The position numbers were made by a program, and so were the translations under genes. Under the pieces are notes generated by a model. The model did not search any database and had not been told where the DNA came from. It worked only from the letters and a program-made list of their open reading frames with translations. From Ensifer sp. LCM 4579 (GTDB lineage Bacteria; Pseudomonadota; Alphaproteobacteria; Rhizobiales; Rhizobiaceae), in NCBI RefSeq assembly GCF_001854885.1, contig NZ_MDDV01000057.1:225305-289304 (forward strand): a stretch of 64,000 nucleotides of DNA, given 5' to 3'. Below are positions 1 through 8,323 of this stretch, piece by piece (the stretch's first letter is position 1; each line of letters starts with the position of its first letter).

Positions 1-962
1 GCCGTCTGCTGCAGGCGGTAAACGGCAATCGTACGCTCGCCGCAACCATCGCCATCGTCTCGGTGATTGCCTTCATCGTAGTGCCGATTTCGATCGCGGC
101 GGTCTACGCGGTGGACGAGGTTCGCGACTGGCTCGTCTGGGCGGTGGCGACCAACGCGAACGGGGCGGCCGTACCCGGCTGGCTCGCGACGATACCGATG
201 GCGGGCGACTGGCTCGGCGAGCAATGGGTGAAATATGTCGGGCATCCCGGGGCGCTCGGGGAACTGGTTCAGCTCGTCAGCGGCTCCAATATCGGCAATA
301 TTTATCGCGGCGTGCTGGTCATCGGCAGTTCCGCCTTCCACTCGTTCCTTACGCTCTTGTTCATGCTGATCACGCTGTTCTTCGTCTATCGCGACGGACC
401 GTCGTTTTCCAAGCAACTCGACCATCTCGGCGAACAGATCTTTCCGATGCGTTGGGAGCGCCTGTCGCGCGTCGTCCCGCTTACCATCAGCTCGACGGTG
501 ACTGGTATGGGCATCATCGCGATCGGTGAGGGCATCGTGCTTGGCGTCGCCTATTGGCTGGCCGGCATGCCGTCGCCGGTGACGCTCGGCATCATCACCG
601 GCATCATGGCATTGGTGCCGGGTGGTGCGCCGCTCTGTTTCACGCTGGTGTCGGCCTATCTCGTGGCGAGCGGCTCGCCCGTACAGGGCGTCGCCCTCTT
701 CGTCTGGGGAACGACGGAGCTCTTCATCGTCGACAAGACGCTGCGCCCGAGGCTTGTCGGCGGTCCGATCAAGCTGCCCTTCCTGCCGACCTTCTTTGGC
801 CTCGTCGGTGGCGTCAAGACAATGGGTTTCCTCGGTCTTTTCGTGGGGCCGGTGCTCATGGCACTGCTCGTCGCCATCTGGCGCGAGTGGATGCACGAGG
901 TGACCAGCAGACAGGAGGCGACGGCGGAACCGATAAAACGGGTGGATCTCTCAGCAAAATGA
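1..962 (+). CDS. AI-2E family transporter (5' partial)
   Basis: This is the C-terminal part (about 319 residues) of a polytopic inner-membrane protein of the AI-2E/YdiK/PerM transporter family. The frame is open from base 3 back through the window edge, so the GTG at 63 is only an internal valine and the true start lies upstream. Visible features are several long hydrophobic segments, the charged turn FVYRDG after a membrane helix, the glycine/proline-rich stretch around LVPGG, and the conserved tail with TLRPRLVGG and FLGLFVGPV that is typical of the family. Members export or take up small molecules; the substrate cannot be told from sequence. The 466 bases downstream carry no gene, so it is probably the last gene of its unit. 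Confidence 0.85.
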   Translation, partial: RLLQAVNGNRTLAATIAIVSVIAFIVVPISIAAVYAVDEVRDWLVWAVATNANGAAVPGWLATIPMAGDWLGEQWVKYVGHPGALGELVQLVSGSNIGNIYRGVLVIGSSAFHSFLTLLFMLITLFFVYRDGPSFSKQLDHLGEQIFPMRWERLSRVVPLTISSTVTGMGIIAIGEGIVLGVAYWLAGMPSPVTLGIITGIMALVPGGAPLCFTLVSAYLVASGSPVQGVALFVWGTTELFIVDKTLRPRLVGGPIKLPFLPTFFGLVGGVKTMGFLGLFVGPVLMALLVAIWREWMHEVTSRQEATAEPIKRVDLSAK

Positions 963-1428
963 TGTCGGTGAGGGCGGTCGCCTTGCCCGCGATTGACCGG
1001 ATGCCGCCCCCGATCCTGAGGCGACCCAGTTTGATCGAGGCACGGGCACGTCTTCTGCCGGATCGGTAGAGGGTGTCTGGGATGCCAGCCAGGCCCGCCG
1101 CCCTCTTGGCACTTGCGTCGATCCATGATGGCGGCTCCCGTGCCGATGCCGTGCGTCTCGGCAGCGTCGTGGTGCAGATCGTGCGTGACTGCGTACGCGA
1201 TTCAACGCGCGGCCTGACGGGATGCGAGAGATTAAGGCCAATCAAAATATCGGGTGCAATATCGGGTCGACGGATTCGGCCTGTCGGGCGGCGGCCCCGC
1301 CACGCATAGCCGCCTCTGCCCATCCCAGAAGCTGTCCGGTTCACGCGTTCGCCCATGCTGCGCCTGATCGAACGGAAGACCCGCTCGAAACTGGGCCGTG
1401 GAGGATGGTTGGAGCGCAACGCGCCTGC
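963..1428. other. intergenic stretch without a recognisable gene
   Basis: These 466 bases separate the AI-2E permease from the convergent TadG-like gene. Open frames exist on both strands but their products are arginine-rich with no domain-like pattern, as expected of chance frames in GC-rich DNA. A short direct repetition (ATATCGGGT about 20 bases apart, near 1245-1270) is the only structure I see. There is no clear terminator hairpin. Confidence 0.4.
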
Positions 1429-2748
1429 TCACTGCACCAGCCGAATCGTGCCGGGATAAGTCAGCGCATTGTTGGCGAGTTCAGTGCTGCAATCCATCTT
1501 GAAGGCCGAGTTGCCCGTCAGCTTGATTTGCTGGGAGATCAGTCTTATGCACTCGCCGCCCGTCGAACCATTCCCCGAAAATTGCAGTTCCGAAGCGTCC
1601 GGCAGGTAGACGATCCCGGTAATAGATGACTTGCTATTCCCGTTGATGATCGCCGGCTCAGCATTTCCGTGTTCGGCGACAATCGAGAAGCCTGCCCAGT
1701 CCCCAATGAGCGAGGGCGAAATATTGAAGGTGGCCCCGCCCCGGATCAACAATTGGGCGCCATTCATCAGAAAGAAGGTCACGCCCTTGCCGGTGACCAC
1801 CGCCTGGCCGTCGAGTTCAAGGCGCCCGCCGTCGATGACGTAGTTGCCTGGTTGGAGATTGATGGCTCCCTTTATCCCGAGGGTGCCATAGGTTCCCGGT
1901 TTCAGCGTCACGACATAGCCGTTGGCGTTCTTCGGCGTCTGGCCGGTGCCGTTGCAACTACCGTTGCCACCACCGCCGGTGATATAGTTCACGCCGCAGC
2001 CGGAGAGATCGACCCAGGCCGATGTCTTTGGCAACGCCTTTCCCGCAAAGGGGTCCGGGACGCGCGGCGATCTTTCGACCCCGTGCTGGCAGGCGAGCGT
2101 GACGGCCTTTGCCGCGCCATCGATGCTGCCCGCCGCATAGAGACATTCGGCTTTCAGCCTGCTCGTCCCCCCGACATAGATCGAGTCATTGCTGTTCGAA
2201 TTGGAAACGATGGCGCATCCGGTCATGTCCACCGTCGCACTGCCGCTGACTTCGAATGCCCGCGCAGCGGTGGTGTTGAGCGCCAGGACACAGGCCTCGG
2301 CATTCGCCGCTCTCACGGCCACAGCCCGACGGAGGATCTGCAATGGCGCGCGCACCAGGAACATCGACTGGTGGTTGAAGGCGAACTCCGCCGTGGCCGT
2401 GTCTTCGTTGGCATTGCGCCCGAATTTCACCGACAGACCAACCTGCTCGGTGGTGCCGGAGGTTGAGGCGGTTGCGGGCGGCGAATAGTTGCTTAAGAAG
2501 AACCTCTTGCCTTCCCGGTAGGCGGCGTCCTGGGCCGCCCCTTCTCCATAGGCCCTCACGGAGCTTATTGCCGCTGCGTCCAGCGCATTCTGGACTCTCT
2601 CCGCTTCGAGGTAGGCGCCGACGAGGTCGGTCGCCAGCGCGGCCGCCCCGATGATCGGCACTAGGGCGATTGCGCCGAGCACCGCGAAATTTCCATCCCT
2701 GTTGCCTGTCAACCTCCTGAACTGCATGCGGAATCTCTCGGCTCTCAT
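1429..2748 (-). CDS. TadE/TadG-like pilus-assembly family protein
   Basis: The 439-residue product has the N-terminal pattern of the TadG/Flp-pilus-assembly family: a short basic segment ending RDGNFAVLGAIALVPIIG, one membrane helix (residues about 21-42), then the VQNALDAAAIS motif that marks the Tad-like N-terminal domain. The remainder is predicted extracytoplasmic, rich in glycine, asparagine and serine, with cysteines at intervals (for example around residues 150, 176, 200 and 218). A GAGAGG ribosome site precedes the ATG. TadG-like proteins are anchored envelope proteins that in tad loci contribute to Flp pilus assembly. No other tad gene is in the window, so this is an orphan copy and its role is unknown. 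It lacks an obvious von Willebrand MIDAS motif. Confidence 0.75.
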   Translation of the reverse strand: MRAERFRMQFRRLTGNRDGNFAVLGAIALVPIIGAAALATDLVGAYLEAERVQNALDAAAISSVRAYGEGAAQDAAYREGKRFFLSNYSPPATASTSGTTEQVGLSVKFGRNANEDTATAEFAFNHQSMFLVRAPLQILRRAVAVRAANAEACVLALNTTAARAFEVSGSATVDMTGCAIVSNSNSNDSIYVGGTSRLKAECLYAAGSIDGAAKAVTLACQHGVERSPRVPDPFAGKALPKTSAWVDLSGCGVNYITGGGGNGSCNGTGQTPKNANGYVVTLKPGTYGTLGIKGAINLQPGNYVIDGGRLELDGQAVVTGKGVTFFLMNGAQLLIRGGATFNISPSLIGDWAGFSIVAEHGNAEPAIINGNSKSSITGIVYLPDASELQFSGNGSTGGECIRLISQQIKLTGNSAFKMDCSTELANNALTYPGTIRLVQ

Positions 2749-3011
2749 GGCCTCTCTCCGACACGGGGAAATACAGGATTATTCAAGCATTTTGTGTTGT
2801 AGAATTCGTTAATCCGAGATTCGACCGACTCTGAGTCTTTCGGCGGCTCTGCTGCGGACAGGCGTCCATGGGGCGTGATCAGACTTCACGCGTGAGTGAG
2901 GACGACGACGTTCTCCGCCCTCTCTTTTCGTTTCGGTGACCCAGAATGTTACCCCAAGCCCGAAGCGCTCACCGCTTCCAAGCGAATTGTACTTCCAGGT
3001 GCTTGAAAGAA

Positions 3012-3087
3012 TGGTGCCGCTTACGTGACTCGAACACGTGACCCCATCATTACGAATGATGTGCTCTACCGACTGAGCTAAAGCGGC
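3012..3087 (-). tRNA. tRNA-Thr (anticodon CGT)
   Basis: On the minus strand a complete 76-nt cloverleaf is present. The acceptor arms are GCCGCTT and AAGCGGC, followed by discriminator A and an encoded CCA. The D arm contains AGCTCAGTCGGTAGAGC, the anticodon arm is CATCA/TGATG around the loop TTCGTAA (anticodon CGT, reading ACG threonine codons), and the T arm contains GTTCGAGTC. All paired positions fit. Confidence 0.97.
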
Positions 3088-3133
3088 CCTTGAGGCGGTT
3101 CTGCGGGACGTGCCGCGGAACGAATGTGAGGCG

Positions 3134-3162
3134 CTGATAAACGCAAAGCGGCAAGATTTCAA
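3134..3162 (-). promoter_or_regulatory. candidate sigma-70 promoter of tRNA-Thr
   Basis: Read on the minus strand, TTGAAA (3157-3162) and TATCAG (3134-3139) are separated by exactly 17 bases. Transcription would start near 3127, giving a leader of about 40 nt before the tRNA at 3087. The position just after the end of the flavoprotein gene is suitable, but the match was found by eye only. Confidence 0.35.
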
Positions 3163-3166
3163 GCCA

Positions 3167-4177
3167 TCAGTTTCGAGAACTTGAAATTTCCTTGTGTGCG
3201 CGCCGATCGCTTCGGAGCGACAGCCCGAGGCGGGAGCGCGCGGCGTCGTATTCGCGCTCCAGACGGTCGACCAATTGCGCGACTGGACCGATCTCGCGGA
3301 CTGCGCCGATACCCTGGCCGCAGCCCCAGATATCCTTCCACGCCTTGGCGCCGTCGGCGGCGTTGCCGAAGTCCATCTTAGACGGGTCTGCCGCCGGCAG
3401 GTCGTCCGGGTCAATGCCCGCGGCCCGGATCGAGGCCTTGAGATAATTGCCGTGAATGCCGGTAAAATAGTTGGAATAGACGATGTCGGCGGCGCCGCTG
3501 TCGACGATCATCTGCTTGTAGGCGTCGCTGGCACGCGCTTCTTCCGTGGCGATGAAGGGCGAGCCGATATAGGCCATGTCGGCGCCCATTGCCTCGGCCG
3601 CCAGGATCGCGCCGCCGGTGGCGATCGCGCCGGAGAGGAGCAGCGGCCCGTCGAACCAGGCGCGGATTTCCTGGACGAGCGCGAAGGGCGAGAGCGTACC
3701 GGCGTGGCCGCCGGCGCCGGCGGCAACCGCGATCAGCCCGTCGGCACCCTTGCGGATCGCCGAATTCGCATGGCGGTTGTTGATGACGTCATGCAGCACG
3801 ATACCGCCATAGGAGTGAATTGCATCGTTCACCTCCGGCACTGCGCCGAGTGAGGAAATGACGACCGGCACCTTGTATTTGACGCAGAGCATCAGGTCCT
3901 GCTCGAGGCGGGTGTTCGACCTGTGGACGATCTGGTTGACGGCGAAAGGGGCCGAAGGCCGGTCCGGGTTCTTGGCATCGTGATCGGCGAGCGTTTCGGT
4001 GATCTCGGCCAGCCACTCGTCGAACTGCGCTTGCGGACGCGCGTTGAGAGCCGGGAAGGCGCCGACGATCCCCGCCTTGCATTGGGCGATCGTCAGCTTC
4101 GGATGCGAGACGATGAAGAGCGGTGCTGCGAAAGCGGGCAGTCTCGTCGTTGCGGAAAGAATTGGCGGCAACGGCAT
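3167..4177 (-). CDS. nitronate monooxygenase-like flavoprotein (2-nitropropane dioxygenase family)
   Basis: The 336-residue protein is an FMN-dependent TIM-barrel enzyme of the nitronate monooxygenase/NPD family. Visible marks are the N-terminal PLFIVSHPKLTIAQCKAG strand-turn, the phosphate-binding stretch AGAGGHAGTLSPFALVQEI, the second glycine-rich stretch LLLSGAIATGGAI, and AYIGSPFIATEEA near the C-terminal third. The glycine motifs bind FMN. Family members oxidise alkyl nitronates, but related proteins include enoyl reductases and the true substrate is unknown. It is a single-gene unit. A 22-bp dyad lies 22 bp before its ATG and is nearly identical to one upstream of the beta-oxidation operon at 33 kb, which suggests co-regulation with acyl-CoA metabolism. 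Confidence 0.85.
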   Translation of the reverse strand: MPLPPILSATTRLPAFAAPLFIVSHPKLTIAQCKAGIVGAFPALNARPQAQFDEWLAEITETLADHDAKNPDRPSAPFAVNQIVHRSNTRLEQDLMLCVKYKVPVVISSLGAVPEVNDAIHSYGGIVLHDVINNRHANSAIRKGADGLIAVAAGAGGHAGTLSPFALVQEIRAWFDGPLLLSGAIATGGAILAAEAMGADMAYIGSPFIATEEARASDAYKQMIVDSGAADIVYSNYFTGIHGNYLKASIRAAGIDPDDLPAADPSKMDFGNAADGAKAWKDIWGCGQGIGAVREIGPVAQLVDRLEREYDAARSRLGLSLRSDRRAHKEISSSRN

Positions 4178-4198
4178 CGGGCATCTCCATTCGTGGAA

Positions 4199-4220
4199 TT
4201 GACGTTCGCGTAAACGTCAA
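4199..4220. promoter_or_regulatory. 22-bp inverted repeat, putative operator (copy 1)
   Basis: Perfect 8-bp arms TTGACGTT and AACGTCAA flank a 6-base centre (CGCGTA). The dyad lies just upstream of the flavoprotein ATG at 4177. A copy differing at a single base is found at 33445-33466, upstream of the acyl-CoA dehydrogenase gene. Size and symmetry fit the binding site of a dimeric regulator. The ACGTAA-rich core resembles sites of MerR-type regulators of acyl-CoA and branched-chain catabolism (LiuR type), but that assignment is inference. Confidence 0.65.
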
Positions 4221-4468
4221 AATCGATAGCAGCAACAGGCGCTGTTTGCTAGGCCTGACGTGGGCGGTAATCGTCTTCCCCGAGCGTTCTCGGTGGGAAG
4301 GGCGCATGCGCAGGTGTCGGCTTTTCCCGTGTGAGGCGGACGACGACGCAGCCGGACTTGCAGTTTCCGAAAGCAGCGGTTACCCAATCCTTAATGAAAC
4401 CAATGGCGTCGGGAAAGAGGCCGCCGATCGTTGGGCCCGAGATATCGATTGCGCAGAAGGGAGCTGAC

Positions 4469-5626
4469 GTGAGCGGACTTGAGACTGCGATCAGAAATGC
4501 GCTGGAACGTTCGGACCGGAGCAATGCGGAGACACGCGCGCGCATCTATCAGTCGGCACGCCAGGCGCTGGAAAACGGCCTGCAGAAGCAGCAGATCGAG
4601 GACCCGGAGATCATCGCCAGACAGCGCCATCGGCTCGAAGCGGTGATCCACGCGATCGAGACGGAAGAGCGAGCGGCCCTCAAGGCGCGCACCGCTGCTA
4701 CCCCTGTCGTCAGTCTCGCCGATGTACGGCCCGGACAGGTGAAGTCTGGCGGCGATGCCGCCGGCGCTGAAGCACCGAGGAATCGCGAGCCGCAGTTGGA
4801 CGGCGATGCCCGGCCGGCTGCGCAGACCGATGGGGGCCTCCAGGCGTTGCGAGCGGAGCGGGACGGGCCGACGGTTTCCGCGCGACCGGCCAGCGGACAG
4901 GCGAGGCCGGACGACGGTGCCCAGTCCGGCCCGGCTGCGCCTGACCTCGGCGTCACGGACAAGCGCCCGCGGAAGCGTGGACGCGGACGCCTTCTGTCCT
5001 TCCTCATGGTTGTCACGACTCTCGCCGCTGCGGTCGGTGCCGCCGTCTGGTGGGTTCAGTCGAACGACCTGCTGAAGGCGCCCGCCGACACCAATGTCGC
5101 GAACCCGCCGCCAAGCGTCGAAGCGGAGGATTTCAGTGGGACAGCCCTGCCGACGCTGGGCGCGCAGGAAGGCTTCTCCTCCGACTGGATCGAGATTTTC
5201 ACACCTGCAGACACTGCAGCCCTCAAGCCGGCCGCGCGCGCCAAGATGGAACCTTTGGACAATGACGGCGGCGCCCGCGTCCGACTGACTTCGATGGCCG
5301 CGACGGAAGACGGCGACGTGGCCATCGAAATTCCGGCGGATGTCTTGTCCGAACTCTCGGGCAAATCGTCGACTCTGGCGCTAAGCGTCAAGGCGTTGCC
5401 CGGCAAGGCGACGGAATTCGCCGTCGAGTGCGATTTCTCCACGCTGGGCGCCTGTGGCCGCCATCGCTTCACTGTTCACGACGAACGGCTGGACATGCTG
5501 TTCAAGGTGTCCTTCGACCGGAGCCTCGCGCCGAACAGCCCCGGAAGGCTGCTGATCAACAGCGACGTCAGCGGCGACGGCAACAGCCTCGACCTCTACG
5601 CGATCCGCGCGCTGCCGGGACAGTGA
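4469..5626 (+). CDS. conserved hypothetical single-pass membrane protein
   Basis: I do not recognise a functional family. A GTG at 4469 preceded by GAAGGGAG at good spacing is the preferred start (385 residues); the frame is open upstream to an ATG at 4331, but that segment looks non-coding. Three parts are visible. Residues 1 to about 70 are an alpha-helical, charged segment with ARIYQSARQAL. A Pro/Ala/Gly-rich linker runs to about 165. A basic stretch KRPRKRGRGR is followed by one membrane helix at about 174-196. The C-terminal roughly 190 residues would be periplasmic, contain two cysteines (in VECDFSTLGACG) and look beta-rich. It stands alone, between the flavoprotein gene and a repeat region. 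Confidence 0.7.
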   Translation: MSGLETAIRNALERSDRSNAETRARIYQSARQALENGLQKQQIEDPEIIARQRHRLEAVIHAIETEERAALKARTAATPVVSLADVRPGQVKSGGDAAGAEAPRNREPQLDGDARPAAQTDGGLQALRAERDGPTVSARPASGQARPDDGAQSGPAAPDLGVTDKRPRKRGRGRLLSFLMVVTTLAAAVGAAVWWVQSNDLLKAPADTNVANPPPSVEAEDFSGTALPTLGAQEGFSSDWIEIFTPADTAALKPAARAKMEPLDNDGGARVRLTSMAATEDGDVAIEIPADVLSELSGKSSTLALSVKALPGKATEFAVECDFSTLGACGRHRFTVHDERLDMLFKVSFDRSLAPNSPGRLLINSDVSGDGNSLDLYAIRALPGQ

Positions 5627-5660
5627 CCGGCTACTGCATGTCTCCTTGATCGAGTTCGAT

Positions 5661-5781
5661 CTAAGCGCCGCGCGTCTGATTAGAGCATTTTGCAGTCAGG
5701 TGGAATCACCTGACGTCGCACAAATGCGGCAAAAATGGATCGAGCGGCAGCGCGAACGTACGTGAGCGCATGCCGCTCTAA
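5661..5781. repeat. intergenic palindromic repeat region
   Basis: The stretch holds nested inverted repeats: a perfect hairpin GTCAGGTG-GAAT-CACCTGAC (5695-5714), an outer pair GCATTTTGC with GCGGCAAAAATG, and AGCGGCA/TGCCGCT ends near 5737-5779. The first bases (GCGCCGCGCGTCT) match part of the RIME-like element seen elsewhere in this window. It lies between the 3' end of ppk2 and the unknown membrane gene, and looks like a mosaic of rhizobial small repeats. Confidence 0.6.
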
Positions 5782-5818
5782 AGGCGCGCCGCCGGGGGCT
5801 CTTGCGCCGTACCGTCCG

Positions 5819-6721
5819 TCACTTTAGGAAGCCCGGGCCGAAGCCGATGATCTTGTCGTCCACATCGCCGATCGCGGCCTTGTCCTTGCCGTCGTAATCG
5901 AGCGTCGAGAGCATGTGGCGGATCAGGTTGATTCTCGCCCGGCGCTTGTCGTTGCCGCGGATAACGGTCCACGGCGCCTGATCCGTATGCGTCTCCTTCA
6001 GCATCCGGTCACGCTTCCTTGTATAGTCGTCCCACTTGTGCAAGGCGGCGATGTCCATCGGCGACAGCTTCCAGATCTTCAGCGGATCGTGCCGGCGATC
6101 GTGGAAACGCTTCAATTGCATCTCGCGGCCGATATTGAGCCAGAACTTGAAGAGATATATGCCGTCCTCGGTGATCATCTTCTCGAAACGTGGGACCTGC
6201 TTCAGGAAATGCTCGTACTGCTCCGGCGTGCAGAAACCCATGACCGGCTCCACGCCTGCACGGTTGTACCAGGAGCGGTCGAAGAGAACCGTTTCGCCCG
6301 CCGTCGGGAAAGTCGCGACGTAGCGCTGGAAGTACCACTGCCCACGCTCGGTCTCCGTGGGCTTCGTCAACGCGACGATCCGCGCCGAACGCGGGTTCAT
6401 ATAGGCCATCGTGGCGTGAATGGCGCCGCCCTTACCGGCGGCGTCGCGCCCCTCGAACACGGCCATCACGCGCTTGCCGGTCGCCTGCAGCCAGAACTGC
6501 ACCTTGACGAGCTCGATTTGCAGCTTCTTCAGCGTCTCCTCGTATTCCTCCTCCCCGAGTTTCTTCTGGTAGGGATAGTCGTCCGAGGCGAAGGCTTCAT
6601 CGTCGATCCATTTCGGCAGTTCCGGATTGTCGATGTCGAAGACCCGGGTCTTGCCGCCGATCTGGAGCTCGACCGCCCGGCTTCCCGGCTCGGCCGCGTT
6701 CGTTGCCTGTTCAAGTGACAT
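5819..6721 (-). CDS. ppk2: polyphosphate kinase 2
   Basis: The protein (300 residues from the ATG at 6721, which has GGGAGG eight bases upstream; a longer frame starts at 6742) is a family-2 polyphosphate kinase. It has the P-loop GRDAAGKGG at about residues 91-99, the Walker-B-like [10 protein letters not shown] at about 150-159, and the lid region with [15 protein letters not shown]. Such enzymes use polyphosphate to phosphorylate nucleoside mono- or diphosphates in the cytoplasm. The gene diverges from phoR, which puts phosphate storage next to phosphate sensing. It is single-domain and of normal length for the class. Confidence 0.93.
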   Translation of the reverse strand: MSLEQATNAAEPGSRAVELQIGGKTRVFDIDNPELPKWIDDEAFASDDYPYQKKLGEEEYEETLKKLQIELVKVQFWLQATGKRVMAVFEGRDAAGKGGAIHATMAYMNPRSARIVALTKPTETERGQWYFQRYVATFPTAGETVLFDRSWYNRAGVEPVMGFCTPEQYEHFLKQVPRFEKMITEDGIYLFKFWLNIGREMQLKRFHDRRHDPLKIWKLSPMDIAALHKWDDYTRKRDRMLKETHTDQAPWTVIRGNDKRRARINLIRHMLSTLDYDGKDKAAIGDVDDKIIGFGPGFLK

Positions 6722-6866
6722 TCGACGGCCTCCCACTGCCATTGGATTTCGCCGAGGAGGCCATAATCACGTTGCGGATTCAAGCATGTCGTGAAAATCA
6801 TGTCATGAAGCGCCGCTATCTCTCTGTCTTTACCGGCGAATCGTCGCGGTTCTGGGAGGCGGCAAA

Positions 6867-8129
6867 GTGAGCGATGAGGGAATCGTGTTGGATGGCGCGA
6901 AGGAGCTCTGGCGGACCCTGCTGCCGAAGCTGAAGGCGGAACGCCCAATTCTCGGCCTTTCAGTGGTGCTTGCCCTGCTTGCGGCGCTTGCTGGCGTCCA
7001 TGTCCTGGTCATTCTGCCGTTCTGGATTGTGTTCGTGGCGGCCATTCTCAATCGGAGCGAGCCGGAGGAGCAGCCGGCTCCTCCCGCCGTGGCGGCTACC
7101 GCCGAGGAGGGGAGCGATCCGCTTGTTCCGGTGTTGAACGCGCTCGATATGCCGGTGCTCGTCATTGCGGCGGACGAAACCGTCCTCTTCCAGAACAATG
7201 CCGCCGAAAAGACCTTTGGCAGGATCCCTCCCGATAGCTATCTTGCCGCCCGCGTGCGCTCACCCGACATCCTCGACATGGTGCGCGAGACCATCGTCAC
7301 CGGCAAGGTCAATCAGATCGAGCATACGGAGCGGCTGCCCTCGGACGCCGTTTATGTCGTGCGGGTAGCGCCGGCCGATATCGGCGGCGGCGATTTCGGC
7401 CGGCGCGTTTTCCTGCTCACTTACCGCGACATCTCCCAGGCCCGCCGCATCGACCGGATGCGGTCGGACTTCGTTGCAAATGCCAGCCACGAGCTGCGCA
7501 CGCCGCTCGCATCCCTGCGCGGCTTCATCGAAACGCTGCAGGGGCCGGCCCGCAACGACTTGAAGGCACAGGAGAAATTCTTCGGTATCATGCATGAGCA
7601 GGTCACGCGAATGAGCCGCCTGGTCGACGATCTCCTGTCCCTGTCGCGGCTTGAACTGAGGTCGCATATTGCACCGGACGAAACCGTCGACCTCGTTCCA
7701 CTGCTTGGCCATGTCCGTGACGGCTTGGCGCCTCTGGCCCGCGATCTCGATGTGACGATTTCGCTCGACGCGCCCGAGACCCCGGTCGTCGTCAAGGGCG
7801 ATCGCGACGAACTGATCGAGGTCTTCGAGAACCTGATCGAGAACGCCTGTAAGTACGGGCAGGAGGGCCAGAAGGTCGACGTGCGCCTGACCGGGGGCGG
7901 GGATGGGCAGGCGGAGGTGGTGGTCACGGACTACGGACCGGGCATCCCAGCGGAGCATGTGCCGCGCATTACCGAGCGTTTTTATCGGGTTAACGTGGAG
8001 GCGAGCCGATCGAAAAAGGGGACGGGGCTGGGCCTGGCGATCGTCAAGCACATCCTTACGCGTCATAGGGCTCGTCTGCTCATCCATTCCGAGCTCGGAA
8101 AAGGAACTGTCTTTACCGTCCGCTTCTGA
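6867..8129 (+). CDS. phoR: phosphate regulon sensor histidine kinase PhoR
   Basis: The start is a GTG with GGGAGG upstream; the product has 420 residues. Two membrane helices (about 29-62) form a hairpin with no large periplasmic domain, as in other PhoR proteins. A PAS-like domain follows (about 85-185), then the dimerisation/phosphoacceptor box with H208 in NASHELRTPLASLRG, the N box ENLIENACKYG, the G1 box DYGPGIP and the G2 box GTGLGLAIVKH. PhoR phosphorylates PhoB when phosphate is scarce and is held off by the Pst transporter with PhoU. The pst-phoU-phoB genes follow directly on the same strand, but a Pho box and 194 bp separate phoR from pstS, so phoR probably has its own weaker promoter. 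Confidence 0.95.
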   Translation: MSDEGIVLDGAKELWRTLLPKLKAERPILGLSVVLALLAALAGVHVLVILPFWIVFVAAILNRSEPEEQPAPPAVAATAEEGSDPLVPVLNALDMPVLVIAADETVLFQNNAAEKTFGRIPPDSYLAARVRSPDILDMVRETIVTGKVNQIEHTERLPSDAVYVVRVAPADIGGGDFGRRVFLLTYRDISQARRIDRMRSDFVANASHELRTPLASLRGFIETLQGPARNDLKAQEKFFGIMHEQVTRMSRLVDDLLSLSRLELRSHIAPDETVDLVPLLGHVRDGLAPLARDLDVTISLDAPETPVVVKGDRDELIEVFENLIENACKYGQEGQKVDVRLTGGGDGQAEVVVTDYGPGIPAEHVPRITERFYRVNVEASRSKKGTGLGLAIVKHILTRHRARLLIHSELGKGTVFTVRF

Positions 8130-8190
8130 CATAAAAATCCGGCGGTAATCGGCGACGCCTGAAATTATACAATAATTTCAGTGACTTGTC

Positions 8191-8219
8191 CTGTCACAAA
8201 TGTTTCATGAAATTGACAT
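8191..8219 (+). promoter_or_regulatory. Pho box (PhoB-binding direct repeats) upstream of pstS
   Basis: Three 7-bp units recur at exact 11-bp intervals: CTGTCAC (8191), GTTTCAT (8202) and TTGACAT (8213), separated by AT-rich 4-mers (AAAT, GAAA-like). This is the classic arrangement of tandem PhoB sites replacing the -35 element. It lies 105 bp before the pstS start codon and should drive pstSCAB-phoU-phoB under phosphate limitation. Confidence 0.88.
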
Positions 8220-8323
8220 AAAAGATGTGGGCATCGGCAGCTAACTAGGGCCTGCCGATGACACGGCAAGAGAGCGCTGGAACTCAAGGCGCACCAACAC
8301 AAGCCCACTCCGGGAGAACATCT

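Noticed and set aside
2809-3414. A 201-codon open frame on the minus strand across tRNA-Thr
   Set aside because: It runs straight through the tRNA and into the 3' part of the flavoprotein gene in another frame; the product is the usual translation of tRNA flanks.
6786-6806. Repeated ATGTC(A/G)TGAA between ppk2 and phoR as a Pho box
   Set aside because: The units are 14 bp apart rather than 11 and match the 7-bp consensus poorly.
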